Of a stretch of 64,000 nucleotides of DNA, positions 42,531 to 53,885 are shown one piece after another. A program made the position numbers and the translations under genes. This DNA comes from Myxocyprinus asiaticus (lineage: Eukaryota > Chordata > Actinopteri > Cypriniformes > Catostomidae), in assembly GCF_019703515.2 (NCBI RefSeq), contig NC_059346.1, forward strand, positions 10,944,501 to 11,008,500, given 5' to 3'. Under the pieces are notes generated by a model. The model ran no database searches. It was given only the letters and a program-made list of their open reading frames with translations, and was not told where the DNA came from. The number at the start of each line of letters is the position of its first letter. The first letter of the stretch is position 1.

Positions 42531-45500
42531 CATGTTCTGTTTTGATTTTAATGGCTTGAAACACATACATAACATTGAAGTATCAGGTTAATACTTCATG
42601 ACTTTTTCTAAATGTTTTACATGAAAATATTTCATTTCTGTCAGGGGATATGAAAATGAATAGGCTACATGCAATGAATTTTCACATGAGGTAAAAATAT
42701 CTGATTTTTGACCATTTTGTAGCAGTAAACTCCTGTCAGTTGTACATTTGGATTTGTTGTGTTTTTAATACACTGTTATCCAATTGACGCCAAACTGAAA
42801 AAACCTTACTGTATTGGATAACAGTCACTTTTCTGAAAAGTGCATGTCTTCTTTGTCATACAACAGGCGAGTTAATGATATCAATAACATCTTGCTGATG
42901 GGTTTTAATCTGATGGGTGCTGATGGGTTTAATCAATTTTTTAATTAGGTCAGAGGAACATTTCAAAATAATTTGAAGGTATTTTTTTAAATTATTATTA
43001 AATTACTATTTTTACATCATTGGGGTTTATGAGACCCCAAACATAGCCTAAGCAACACATAAAAATCTCAACAGAACATGAGGGTTAAAGTTTCTCAAGT
43101 TTCTCTAATTTGCTCTTGTTCAGTTATCTTCACTTGTATTCAAGCCACATTTTTATGGCATTTTATGTCACATAAGAAACATGTGACACACTCACAGTCA
43201 GTGTGAATTGTGTCTATTCACTTCATTCATCATTGGTTGTCCTTGACTGGAGGCCAGTCAGTTTCACTTGTGCACACACAAGTGCACAGCAGAGCGAGAG
43301 GCTACATGGAGTCCTAATGAATCAAGTCAGAGTACAGCCCTTCATCATGCCCTTAAGTTTGGACATGAAGAGGATCTCAGTGCCTTCTCCCTCACCCATG
43401 AATTAGGAGGCATGGCAGTGTGTCAAAGAGAGAGCAAAGAAAAAAGAAGATGAGAGAAACCGATGGATAGAGAGCACTTGGTGCTATGTAGGGTTCCAAT
43501 GCTTTGCTTCCCTTTTCTTCTTTTCCTGTTAATCAGGATCAAGCCTTACTCGTTACCCCAGTTAAGAGAGCATAACTGAGTTGTGATTCATTCTCCTGCC
43601 CGTGTGCATTTATTATTTGTTTCCATCCTGCTTAGTCTAGTCTAAGGAAACTATGGAGATTCACACAGATTTGACAACATTATTCTTTATAAAGGCACTA
43701 GCCTGACAAAGCTGTTTGTCAAACCCTGAACATCTATATTGGTGGATTGTGACTGTGACATTTACTGCATTAGGAAAAACATTATAATGGTGTCTATCAG
43801 CGCATAGCTGTTCTATCAATAGTCAAAATCTACCACAGCAAAATTGCTGTTTTCTTGTTGTCTATAAATGCCATAGATGATATTTTGGCAGAGTGATAAT
43901 AATTCATGATTATTTGTTCAAATATTTTCAGATCACAGAGTTTTGGACCAGCTTTTGTTTTAGAGCTGATGGAGCCCTAGGCGACCACCTGGTTCACCTA
44001 TGCCTAGAAACAGCCCTGTTTACATTAATTTGTTTAACAAGTGCTAAAACGGTACTGTCTCTTTAAGAAAACCAGCATTTCAGCCAGCCTCATGAGAGTT
44101 TCTTTACCTCATCCATGCTATGTGTTAATGCATTAAATGTTTTTTTTTTTTTTTTTTTTTTTTTAAATGGACTGTAAAGTACATACAGGATATTAACCTT
44201 TCGCATATACAATCAAACCGTTGTGATTACACTAGGCTGGGCTCAGACGCGTGCAATCAAACTGGGGTGCGATCTGCATTCATGCTGCTGTTTACCAGCA
44301 AAGAGGGACTGAAGTGGATGTCAGTAGCTCAAATAGTTTTTTCAACATCACAATATCAATATTTTTTATGTTACAAATATTCAAATAACCACCAAATATA
44401 AGTATAAAGCTGTTACCGGAGCATACTGTTTTGATACAGCGCTGCAGCGATGTTTTTTGACGTCAAACAAAGAATATATAAATGAGTCAGTCCACTCGAG
44501 CCTTCTCCCATTCTGTCCGTCACTCATTCTCACCACTACCAGGTCTGAGAAAGTGGAAGGGCTAGGTTTTTAGAACCTTCTATGCTATGATGAACTAAGA
44601 ATCCCATGCTGCATTGAAATCTAAACAAACATGGTGGTGGGCATAGCCGGCAATCACGTTCGCGATCGCATTTTATCTATCATAATCAATCATTATAAAA
44701 ATCTAAAAACTACATATTATGTTTGATAATATATCATTTGTCTTCCAGTGCATCTGCTGTGAAATGTAAGGTAAGATTTTTTAAATTACAGTTCATATTA
44801 ATGAACTCACGCGTGGGATCTGTCAGTATAGGAGAAACTCACGTGTGAAAGTGTTAAAAGAGACATTCAATGACAAATGGATTGTGTGGATCTCGTCTTT
44901 AGACACACATTACTTGAAACGAGTCAAACCAAACTTTTACTTTCAACACGCAGTGAAAGGATCTCCATGCTGAACTTCTTCCCCACTGTATAACATTTAA
45001 AGAATGTAAACAATAACAAAGGAATTAGAACGCTACTGCGCATGCCTGGTCCAAAAGCATTTCCGGTAGCGGCATGTTTATAGCCCAGAACTTTCAAAGC
45101 AAAATGAGTAATGCATACTTTTAGAGACTATCTAAAACAGAACAAATAAGATATTTGCAAAATCTAAAAATAAACGTGTCTACAAGAGAGAGGGAATGAA
45201 AGTGTATCGTAGTTTAGATGCTCACAATTATTTCCCCAGTGGCAAGGTTGGGAACATTGGAATGCTCCCATTATAATCAGTGAAGTTGTTACTCTGCAAG
45301 TGTTATTCATTATAATGGGGGCAATCTATAAGGTTATTTTATAGCTCATAAAGAAATACTCTGAATTATCTAGCCAGCTAGACTTTACCCATCATACTTC
45401 AATTACGTTCCAAAAATGTTTTTTACCTACAAGAGATAAAATGTGTGCTGCTACATATCCTACAGTTGTTAGTACTGCTTGGAACCAGCCATCTCCCTTC

Positions 45501-46409
45501 ACTGTTGCGGTTCATGTGTCCATTTGTGTGTGCTTTTTTCAAAAATCTTCAGAAACTTTCATTTCCATTAGTTCCAGGTATCCAGGGACCGAACAACATG
45601 GTTCAAATTTAATGAAGACATTTTATTGCAATCGTGTTAATGTAACTAACATTAATCACTTTAAAGTCACTATGAACGAAGAGCTTCCCGCTGTTGTTTT
45701 GAATAAGTTTAACAAATAACCGGTCATTTTCAAGGAACAAAGACGTCAATTCCTTTAACCTTTAAATGCATTCCACCAAACACTCTTACATATAGAGACC
45801 CGGCACATATATCTATCACAAATGGATCTAGCAAAAGTTTCAAAATATTTTCAAGACAATTAGAAAATAATAAAATAAAATATATTTTAAGATATTTTGA
45901 TGATTTTATATATATACTTAATTTATAATTAATCTACGCATGTGTATTTTCTCAGGCACTTTTTGAGTCTAATTAGATGCAATAGTGCACCCAAATGACA
46001 ATAGCCAAATCATACTGTTCATGTGTTACACTTGCTATAGTTTACTTCCATGTTGTTTTTTTATCAAATAGCATTGTCAAATGTAAATCAAGTCAATCAC
46101 TGAAACATCAGCACCATTTTGAGTAAGACATAGCATGTACAATATTTATGTGTACACGCATATGGGATACTGATAATTCCCCATTGTCACACAGACAATC
46201 AACATGATATATTATGTATTTGTATGAATATAGTACTCATTTCACTTGTAATAAGCAAAGAAATAGTTATCAAGTGAAAATAAACTTAGATATACTGTAG
46301 ATATGAAATAATCATAAAAATATAATTTATGGAAGTGCAAAAAAACAAAAATTGATAGGATTACACACATAGGGTCTATGATGACCCTATACACTTTTGG
46401 TACTTAAAC

Positions 46410-46476
<67 letters not shown>

Positions 46477-46910
46477 CATTTTTTGGGTGCAACGCTTATA
46501 AGAGAAAGACCGAGGAATACTAAAGAGGTGTGAGCACAACAAAAAACAGATAAGGTCCCGGGTCACTAAAGACCCGATGTATGCGTTAAAGGGTTAACAG
46601 AAGAATAGTCCTTTAAATGGTCTACACTACTCAATCACTGGTGAGTGAAATCTGAACATTTACCAGCCAGTGGTTAATCACAGACTTTTTAGTCACATAC
46701 GTGAGTAAATTACTTAAAGATCGATACTGGGATTTAAGAATCATTATCAAAGTGGTTCAAATGAAGATCACGATACATCCTGCGATGCATTGGAAAATCT
46801 TTATATTTACCCATCCCTAAATGTTATAGGTTTAGGTTCTTAATTTTGCTTATAAAATTATGTCTTTCATTTTTTCAGTCCCTTTCTCTCTTGGCTTCTC
46901 TCCCTTTAAA
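42531..46910. other. Presumed intron 1, no gene recognised
   Basis: AT-rich. A poly-T run is at 44140-44164, an 11-bp inverted pair (CCCATTATAAT and ATTATAATGGG) at 45267-45277 and 45309-45319, and a TA microsatellite at 46415-46473 between GATGACCCTATA and AAAGACCCGATGTATGCG, which look like ends of a decayed transposon. Open frames at 43203-43453 and 45441-45719 show no domain. Confidence 0.5.
46415..46473. repeat. (TA)n microsatellite
   Basis: About 59 bases of TA. Confidence 0.95.
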
Positions 46911-48041
46911 GGGTCTGAAATGTGGCTGGTAGATTAAAAAAATTACTGGCCAATAAAAATTTTTACAGGCCAATTACATATATATATATATATATATATA
47001 TAAATAGCATTTTACAAGTGAATTTTACAGACATGAGAGACAAATAAACAATAGTGTATGCATGTTTAAAAATGTACTTTAAAAAAAATTTTTTTTAATG
47101 TTTTTATTATTTATAGCTTGATAGTCTTATTTTTTTTGATTATTCACTTACTAAAACAAAAACTCAATTTGTATTTTAAACTACATCACTTTTGTCATAT
47201 GAACGAGTGAGTCTCAAGTACACATAACAGTAACAGTTCTTGGTTTACTTGGAATGAGTAAATTAATTTAGTCAGCTCCAACTGATTCATAATTCTTTTT
47301 GATTCAATAAAATGAACCATTCAAAAGAATCATTTGTTGGGAATCTGTCTACTGGTAGCGATTTATGTCTCATCTCTAGCTGTAGATACAGTAGCAACGA
47401 GGGTTGCTGCGGTGCTTAATAGTAATACAGGAAACACTCAAATTATTTTAGTCTGGTTTTCTTTCCGCATCACCGGAAGAGTGAACGTTATAGAGCCGTT
47501 AACGAAAATGGACGTCATGAAAATCAGTTGGTTTAAATTATAACGTGGTCATTGCCAGAGAACTTGTAATGTGTGGTGGTGGGTAACTAAAACATACTCT
47601 TACTTTTTCCCTTCATCCCAATGGCATGAACGCTCCTATTGCTTTCATCTTGCTTAAAGATTTACTGTTAACGGTACGTCAAGTGATGCGGAAGATATCC
47701 GCTTAGCCCCGCTCATCATGCCAGAGAGCTGCCATCTATTGTCTATTAGCTTTCAGCACATGAGCAACGCTATCATCTTAAATATGCACGATTACAGTTG
47801 GAAATATGGCAACTTCATTTTCAAATGCCCAAAGTATACAAACAGTGTTGAGCTATTAAACTTTAGCTTAAATATAATGATGTGATTAAAGCACTGAATC
47901 CACCTTTGCTCATCATGCGCCAGTGAACACACAGCATTGAGACAATCGATGAGCAGCTAATAAGGGCCATTCTGTCATATTCACCGGCCAAATAGAACAT
48001 TTACCCACATTTGCCATTTGGTGGGTGTTAATTTCGGACCC
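46911..48041. mobile_element. Non-autonomous transposon with GGGTCYGAAAT ends
   Basis: GGGTCTGAAATGTGGCTGG at the left and AATTTCGGACCC at the right are inverted, and the inner ACTGGCCAATAAAA block mirrors CACCGGCCAAATAG near 47980. About 1.13 kb; a TA microsatellite at 46978-47001. Possibly hAT. The frame 47334-47543 has no domain. Confidence 0.6.
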
Positions 48042-48065
48042 TGTCTCTAACACAAAAGAAAAATA

Positions 48066-48143
48066 AGTCTTACAGGTTTGGAATGAAATGAGAATAAATA
48101 AATGAAAACAGAATTTTCATTTTTGGGTGAACTATGCCTTTAA
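48066..48143. mobile_element. MITE right-end fragment
   Basis: TTCATTTTTGGGTGAACTAT then GCCTTTAA, the right end of the 32288-32576 family; the remainder is absent. Confidence 0.75.
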
Positions 48144-49472
48144 CTATCTCACTGCGTACATATTCATGAGGCTACCCAGCCTTCAGGGCTCTCCTGACTT
48201 TAACGTTGATGTGTATAATGTAGGTAATGACAGCAACTGTTATGACAGTTGTTGTGGTTTTGGTTGTTTCTTCTTTTGTACAACCAAACCGATGTCACGA
48301 TTCAACTGGTACCACCTGCAAATTCATTCAGCTTGCTCTTCATTGATTTTAGTTACCACAGTCACATGCAGCACAAACAAGCCACACACAATTTTTAAGA
48401 TGTTTGTCTGAAAACCATTATATAGTCCTGAAAATAAAATATTTTTTTAGGTTTGCAGTAATGAATCTCAGAGCAGAAGTAGTGCCCAATAAGACGCATT
48501 AGCTTCAGTTAGCTCTCTCCTGCATGACTGGAGAAACATCATTATTGGTTTTGTCGGCTGAAAAATGCTGGTCACCTATGCGTACATTTAGCCCTGTCCG
48601 CATTTACTTCAAATGTATGTGCTTGCTCTGATTTACACTTTCTTTTTCTCCCAACTTAATGGACCATATTGTTTTTTTTATTCCCTGTTATTTTTCTCTG
48701 TGTCACTGAGCTTTAAAGAGGCCCACAGTGCAGGGCAATTAGGAGGGGTGTTGCTGATCCTCCTCCATATCCCTAGTGTTTTCTGGCGTGGCTGGAGAGA
48801 GCTGGAAGGTCCTGCCCCAGGCCACTGCAGCCACGCAAGCTCCTTCTCAGTAGAAAGCCTCATTAAAAATGCAGAGGGTTTTAGTTGGACTAAGTGTAAG
48901 TGTGTTTGTGTGTAGGTTAGGAAGCAGATGGCCAATGGGAAAGACGGGTAAGGGGGGAGAACCTCTTACCCCAGCAGATGCTAGTTTAACGAGGGGAAGA
49001 ATAAAGAGATTAGAGGAACCTGGGAAGAGAACAGCACTTAAATGCAAGAAAAGAGAAATTACTTTGTACTCCTGCTTTTTTTTAATTTTTTTTTTCTTAC
49101 TGTTGGTAAGTGTTGTCCTAAGGTTCACTGAAAGCACACTTGCCATTTTTAAACCAACTATAAATTGCTTTCCAAATCGGCTTCGGTCAATTCAGAGAAC
49201 ACAAAACTATGACTCCTTATGAAGATACACAAGGGTGAGTTTTGGTCAAGTAGATTAAGACTAACTGTAGGGTTCCAGTGAAAGAGTGTGAATAATAAAT
49301 GCTTAATATTATGTTCTAAGCATTGTAAAGTTGTTCTCTATAATTATTTTCTGGAAAGTTTAATTTTCCTGGAAAAAAGACAAAAGATGTGAACATGTTT
49401 TCTGCTTTGAGAAGGAATTAAGTTTATTGATTCTCTTGTTTCAAAGACTGATTGTTCCACAATAAATGTAAG
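48144..49472. other. Presumed intron, possible conserved block
   Basis: 48700-48900 is more GC-rich and less repetitive than its surroundings, with AAAGAGGCCCACAGTGCAGG and CCCCAGGCCACTGCAGCCAC. Open frames on both strands cross it, so it may be a non-coding conserved element or chance. Nothing else recognised. Confidence 0.4.
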
Positions 49473-49829
49473 TTAAAGGGCTATTCCAGGTTCAATACAA
49501 GTTAAGCTCAGTTGACAGCATTTGTGGCATAATGTTGATTACCACAAAAAATATTTTGACCCATCCCATCTTTAAAAAAAAAAGAAAAAGCAAAAATCAA
49601 AGTTACAGTGAGGCACTTAGAATGAAAGTGAATGTGGCTCAGTTTTGGAAGGTTTAAAGGCTGAAATGTGAAGCTTAGTATTTTATAATATGTGCATTTA
49701 TATATATGCACATCAACAGGTTAAAAAACAAGAGCGACAAGTCAAAATAAATGTTTGTGGTACTCAGCATTTTGCCACAAATACTGTCAATTGAGCATAA
49801 CTTGTGTTGAACTTGGAATATTCCTTTAA
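49473..49829. mobile_element. MITE, internally deleted, both ends present
   Basis: TTAAAGGGCTATTCCAGGTT at the left and GAACTTGGAATATTCCTTTAA-type end at the right; family of 37519 and 61864. About 0.36 kb against 0.56 kb for the 61864-62428 copy. Confidence 0.82.
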
Positions 49830-50938
49830 CATAACATTTACCTCCTGTCATTTATTATCTTGAACCAATCAGCTTGTACAATACTTAAGACAGCCTATGG
49901 ATCCTTTTCACACATCCGAAAGTGGATGTCCTCATAGTTGGCTAAATTTGAATGTCAGTGAATGGGGGACCACAGCAAATAACATTTTTGCTTACCCCTT
50001 TGCTCCAACAGCAAAAGAACAATCAATGATTAGGCTTTTACAGCTTTGCAAAAGAAGATACAAATATAGAGTGCTGGATAACAGCAGTAAGAAGAGAAAC
50101 AGACCGAATTTTCTGTCACTCCCTCAGCAGCTGTGTTAGAAGCCTCATCACAGCTATGGTAAGTGATTTTTTAAAACTTATTCTAGGGTAATATAATACA
50201 AAGTACAATGTTATAAATTTAAACTAATTATTTAAAAAATTGGAAATATAAAAAAGTTTGCTACATTTACGTTGTTAAAGAAGGCAGAAATGCGTCATAA
50301 CAGGTATGTGAAAAGGGTCCATTCTTAATTACCTGTTTCATGTGATGTCATTGTATTACCGCACCACCATGTTTGTGACTAAAATTCCATATACTTTCAG
50401 TGTGCTGCACTGTAAGATGCAATTTTTGGTTTCTATTTGGAAATCATTAAAAAGTGATACTGCTGTTTACTTGCCAGAGGCAAAATGTTTTCTTCAGTAA
50501 ACTTATATCTTTCAAGTGACTGTGAAAGACGGCTTCATTTCACTAAAGTCAAGCAGCAATCAAGGGGTAGAGCAGTGATGAAATACTTGTTGGTTTTTAG
50601 TCATTCATTCAGACATGTCAGTTATCTGTACACGTCTATTATATTTATAACATAATCGAGTTTGATACAATTAAACTGGAATTGCACAAAGGACAATGTT
50701 AAATTCATAACACCCAGACTATAAAGGTATGTCATAACTTTAAAACATTGTTATAAATAAAAAAGCACTGTAATGTCAATATACAGTCCTATATATTTAA
50801 TGTGTATATAATAATGTTAGTCAATAAACACCACATCATAAGATAATAAGGCACAGATAAGATAAGGTAAATCCTGAAAATAATATATTTAAATGACATG
50901 AGACCTGTTTACCTGTTGACTTGTCATTGTTCAAAAGC
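49830..50938. other. Presumed intron, no feature recognised
   Basis: AT-rich; the frame at 49897-50139 shows no domain. Confidence 0.45.
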
Positions 50939-51043
50939 TACTACATTCCGAAAAAAATGGGGCAGTACGAAAAATGCGAATAAAAACAAAAATGAGTAAA
51001 TTGTAAATTATATTCACCCTTTGCTATATTGAAAGAACTACAA

Positions 51044-51361
51044 CTACATATTATATGATGTTTTTTTTTTTTTAATGTACAGTAACTTTAAATTAGATGA
51101 TTGCAACCCGCTCAAAAATGTTTGTGACAGTCGAGTGTTTTCCACATCACCATTTGTTCTAATAACACTTATTAAGCATTTGGGCAATGAAGGCACAAGT
51201 TTATTAAGTTTAGAAAGTGGAATTTTCCACCATTCATCCATTATATATGTCTTTAGCTGCACAGTTGTACGGGGTCTTTGTTGCCGTATGGTGTGCTTCA
51301 CATTCACATTCTCAGTTGGAGACAGGTCAGGACTGCGTGCGGGCCAATCTAGCACCCACAC
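51044..51361 (-). pseudogene. Tc1-like transposase, C-terminal piece
   Basis: DWPARSPDLSPTENVNVK carries the conserved DWPA-SPDLSP-EN block; the catalytic Glu is in TEN. Then IRQQRPRTTVQLKTYIMDEW and LNKLVPSLPKCLISVIRTNG, the standard end of the transposase. The frame starts where the LINE joins. Confidence 0.85.
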
Positions 51362-51388
51362 TCTCTGCTCAAATCAATCAAATCCCTT

Positions 51389-51424
51389 TATTGTCACTCA
51401 ACCATATACACATGGTTGAGTGAC
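51389..51424. repeat. 15-bp perfect hairpin at the LINE 3' end
   Basis: Stem 51389-51403 with 51410-51424, loop ATACAC. No mismatch. Confidence 0.9.
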
Positions 51425-51777
51425 AACCCCCATGTAATCAGTAGAAGTAAATATGAAATGTTGCGTTGACATTCAGCTGTCAGTTGATAGTCAGTTGCCA
51501 GTGTGTTATTAAGTGAAGCATAAAATGTGGGTCCAGTATGAGGCTAATAAAGTGCGGTGCTGATATATGTATCGTGAGCGATCAAGAGTTCAAAAGTCTG
51601 ATTGCTTGGGGGAAGAATCTGTCATGACGTCGGCTGGTGCGGGTCCTGATGCTGCAATACCACCTGCCTGATGGTAGCAGTGAGAGCAGCCCATGGCTCG
51701 GATGGCTGGAGCCTCTGATGATCCTCCAAGCTTTCTTCACACACCGCCTGGTATAGATGTCCTGGAGGGAGGGAAGC

Positions 51778-52652
51778 TCACCTTCGATGATGTGTCCTTT
51801 GCAGGGCTTTGCGGTTGAGGGCGGTGCTGTTGCCGTACCAGGCGGTGATGCAGCCAGACAGGATGCTCTCTACAGTGCTGGTGTAGAACCGTGTGAGGAT
51901 GTGGTGGTTCATTCCAAATTTCCTCAGCTGTCTCAGGAAGAAGAGGCGCTGGTGAGCCTTCTTCACAACGGCCTCAGTGTGGACGGACCATGTGAGTTCC
52001 TACGTGAAGTGGACACCAAGGAACTTGAAGCTGATGACTCTCTCCACCAGTGCTCCATTGATAGTGATAGGGCTGTGTTCTCTGTCTTTTCCACCACAAG
52101 CTCCTTGGTCTTACTGACTTGAGGGAGAGGTTGTGTTCCTGACACCAGCGTGTCAGAGTGTGCACCTCCTCTCTGTAGGCTGTTTCATAATTGTCAGTGA
52201 TCAGACCTACCACTGTCATATCATCAGCAAACTTAATGATTGCATTGGAGCTGTGCTCCACACAGTCATGCGTGTACAGGGGAATACAGGAGTGGGCTGA
52301 GAACACAGCCCTGCAGGGCTCCAGTGTTGAGAGTCAGTGATGAGGAGATGTTGCTGCCCATTCTAACCACCTGGCGTCTGCTTGACAGGAAGTCCAGGAT
52401 CCAGCTGCACAGCGAGCTGTTTAAGCCCAGAGCCCGGAGTTTCACATCAAGCTTGGAGGGCACTATGGTGTTGAATGCTGAGCTGTAGTCTACAAACAGC
52501 ATTGTCACATATGTGTTCCTTTTTTCCAGGTGGGAGAGAGCAGTGAGTAGTGTAGATGCAATGGCATCATCAGTGAAGTGGTTGTTGCGGTATGCAAACT
52601 GCAGTGAGTCCAGTGAGGCAGGCAGCACAGAGCAGATGTAATCTCTGAGCAT
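51778..52652 (-). pseudogene. LINE ORF2 reverse transcriptase fragment
   Basis: The minus frame 52266-52652 holds [37 protein letters not shown] (RT motif A, catalytic Asp) and [13 protein letters not shown] (motif B). A shift leads to 51974-52306 with AIIKFADDMTVVGLI (motif C, Asp pair present) and LTRWCQEHNLSLK. A third frame (51778-51966) gives KKAHQRLFFLRQLRKFGM and SILSGCITAWYGNSTALNRK, the thumb and C-terminal region. The N-terminal endonuclease is missing by truncation. Order and motifs indicate the L2/CR1/Rex1 group. At least two frameshifts make it inactive. Confidence 0.85.
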
Positions 52653-52727
52653 TAGCCTCTCAAAGCATTTGATGATGATGGGGGTCAGAGCAACAGGACG
52701 GTAGTCAATTAAGCAAGTGATTTTGGA

Positions 52728-53440
52728 TTACTTTGGTACAGTTGTCCTGCTGGAAAATGCAGGGACGTCCCTGGAAAAGACAGTGCTGGATGGCAGTATA
52801 TGTTGCTCCAAAATTTTTACATATCTGTCTGCATTCATGGTGTTCTCACAGATGTGCGAGTTACCCATGCCATGGGCACTGACACACCCCTGGCCCCTAA
52901 AGACACTGGCTTTTTGACCTGATGCTAATAACAGCTTGGATGGTCCTTTCCTCTTTGGCCCGGATAACACAATGGCTGTGTTTTTCAAAAAACTTTTTTA
53001 AATGTGGACTCTTCGGATCAAAAAACACAGTTCCACTGTTCTACTTTCCATCTAAGATGAGACCAAGACCAGAGACGTCGGCAGCGCTTCTGGACAGTGT
53101 TGATGTAGGGCTTCTGCTTTGCATAGTAAAGTCTTAACTTGCATCTGTGGATGCAGTGGCGAGTGGTTTTGACTAACAAAGGTTTACTAAAGTAATCCCA
53201 AGTCTATGTTCATGATATCCATTACAGATGAATGATGTTTTTTAAGACAGTGATGTCTGAGGGATCAGAGATCACGCTCATTCAGAAGTGGTTTTCTTCT
53301 TGCCTTTTACGCACCAATATTTGACCAGATTCCTTGAATCTTTTAACCATATTGTGCACTGTAGAGGGTGAAATGCCCAAAATCCTTCCAATTTGTCTTT
53401 GGGGAACATTGTTCTCAAAGTGCTGGATTATTTGCTGAAA
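52728..53440 (-). pseudogene. Tc1-like transposase, N-terminal and middle pieces
   Basis: Near 53290-53440 the minus strand reads IQHFENNVPQRQIGRILGIS then STVHNMVKRFKESGQILVRK, a helix-turn-helix DNA-binding domain of Tc1 type. In between, 52990-53290 is too decayed to follow. 52728-52988 gives GCVSAHGMGNSHICENTMNA, DRYVKILEQHILPS and then a frameshifted FSSRTTV where FQQDN with the second catalytic Asp is expected. The C-terminal continuation is at 51044-51361, behind the LINE. Confidence 0.8.
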
Positions 53441-53800
53441 GGGGAGAGGGAAAGAGCGAGGCAGAGCATCAGAGAGAGAGAGAGGAGAGAGAGAGAAATC
53501 TGGCTCACCGGTCCCCAGACACGCCATCGCCTGGTCCTCAGCCACTCCTCCGACCTCTGGCAGATGACAGCTCGCTCCTCCCCTGGCGGACGGCAGTGAG
53601 TCCTCCGACCCCTGGTGGATGGAACGTCTCAGCAGATGACAGTAGTTCCTCCGACTCTCGGCGGCCAGCAGCGACCCCTCCGTACCCAGGCAGGCGGCTG
53701 CGGCTGCTCCCCTGGCGGATGGCAACGGCGAGGACTCCGCAACAGCGCATCCCTCCTCCTTTCTGGGTTTCGGCACCAATGTAATGGGGTGGGTACCGGC
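53440..53800. repeat. GC-rich minisatellite-like block
   Basis: Diverged units of roughly 35-45 bases containing CCTCCGAC and CTGGCGGA-type words (near 53546, 53585, 53608, 53650, 53712), after an AGAGAG-rich stretch at 53450-53495. It ends in GGTTTCGGCACCAATGTAAT, a motif I associate with a dispersed cyprinid repeat. Open frames on both strands follow from the lack of stops in GC-rich repeats. Confidence 0.6.
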
Positions 53801-53885
53801 TGAACAGTCAACATAAGTTTTAATATCATAAATAAACCGAAACTTTACCGAAAGTGCAGTTTTTTTTTTTTCTTTTCTTCTTTTT

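Larger units (their letters stand above)
51369..52712 (-). mobile_element. L2/Rex1-like LINE, 5'-truncated
   Basis: Minus-strand non-LTR retrotransposon of about 1.34 kb, with its 3' end at 51369 and truncated 5' end near 52712. The body is the second half of ORF2. The 3' end has a perfect 15-bp hairpin, TTGTCACTCAACCAT at 51389-51403 and its complement at 51410-51424, with a 6-base loop. LINEs of this clade use a 3' stem-loop for RT binding. It sits inside a Tc1-like transposon. Confidence 0.85.
50939..53885 (-). mobile_element. Tc1-like transposon interrupted twice
   Basis: A minus-strand element whose transposase pieces lie at 53290-53440 (N-terminus), 52728-52988 (middle) and 51044-51361 (C-terminus). 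The left end near 50950 has GCGAATAAAAACAAAAATGA, like the terminal region of a Tc1-type family common in fish. A LINE (51369-52712) separates the middle and C-terminus, and a GC-rich minisatellite (about 53440-53800) lies just beyond the N-terminus. Right end not clear. Confidence 0.75.

Noticed and set aside
53282..53784. Long frames on both strands at the minisatellite
   Set aside because: Open on both strands because GC-rich tandem units lack stops; only the N-terminal transposase piece is real.
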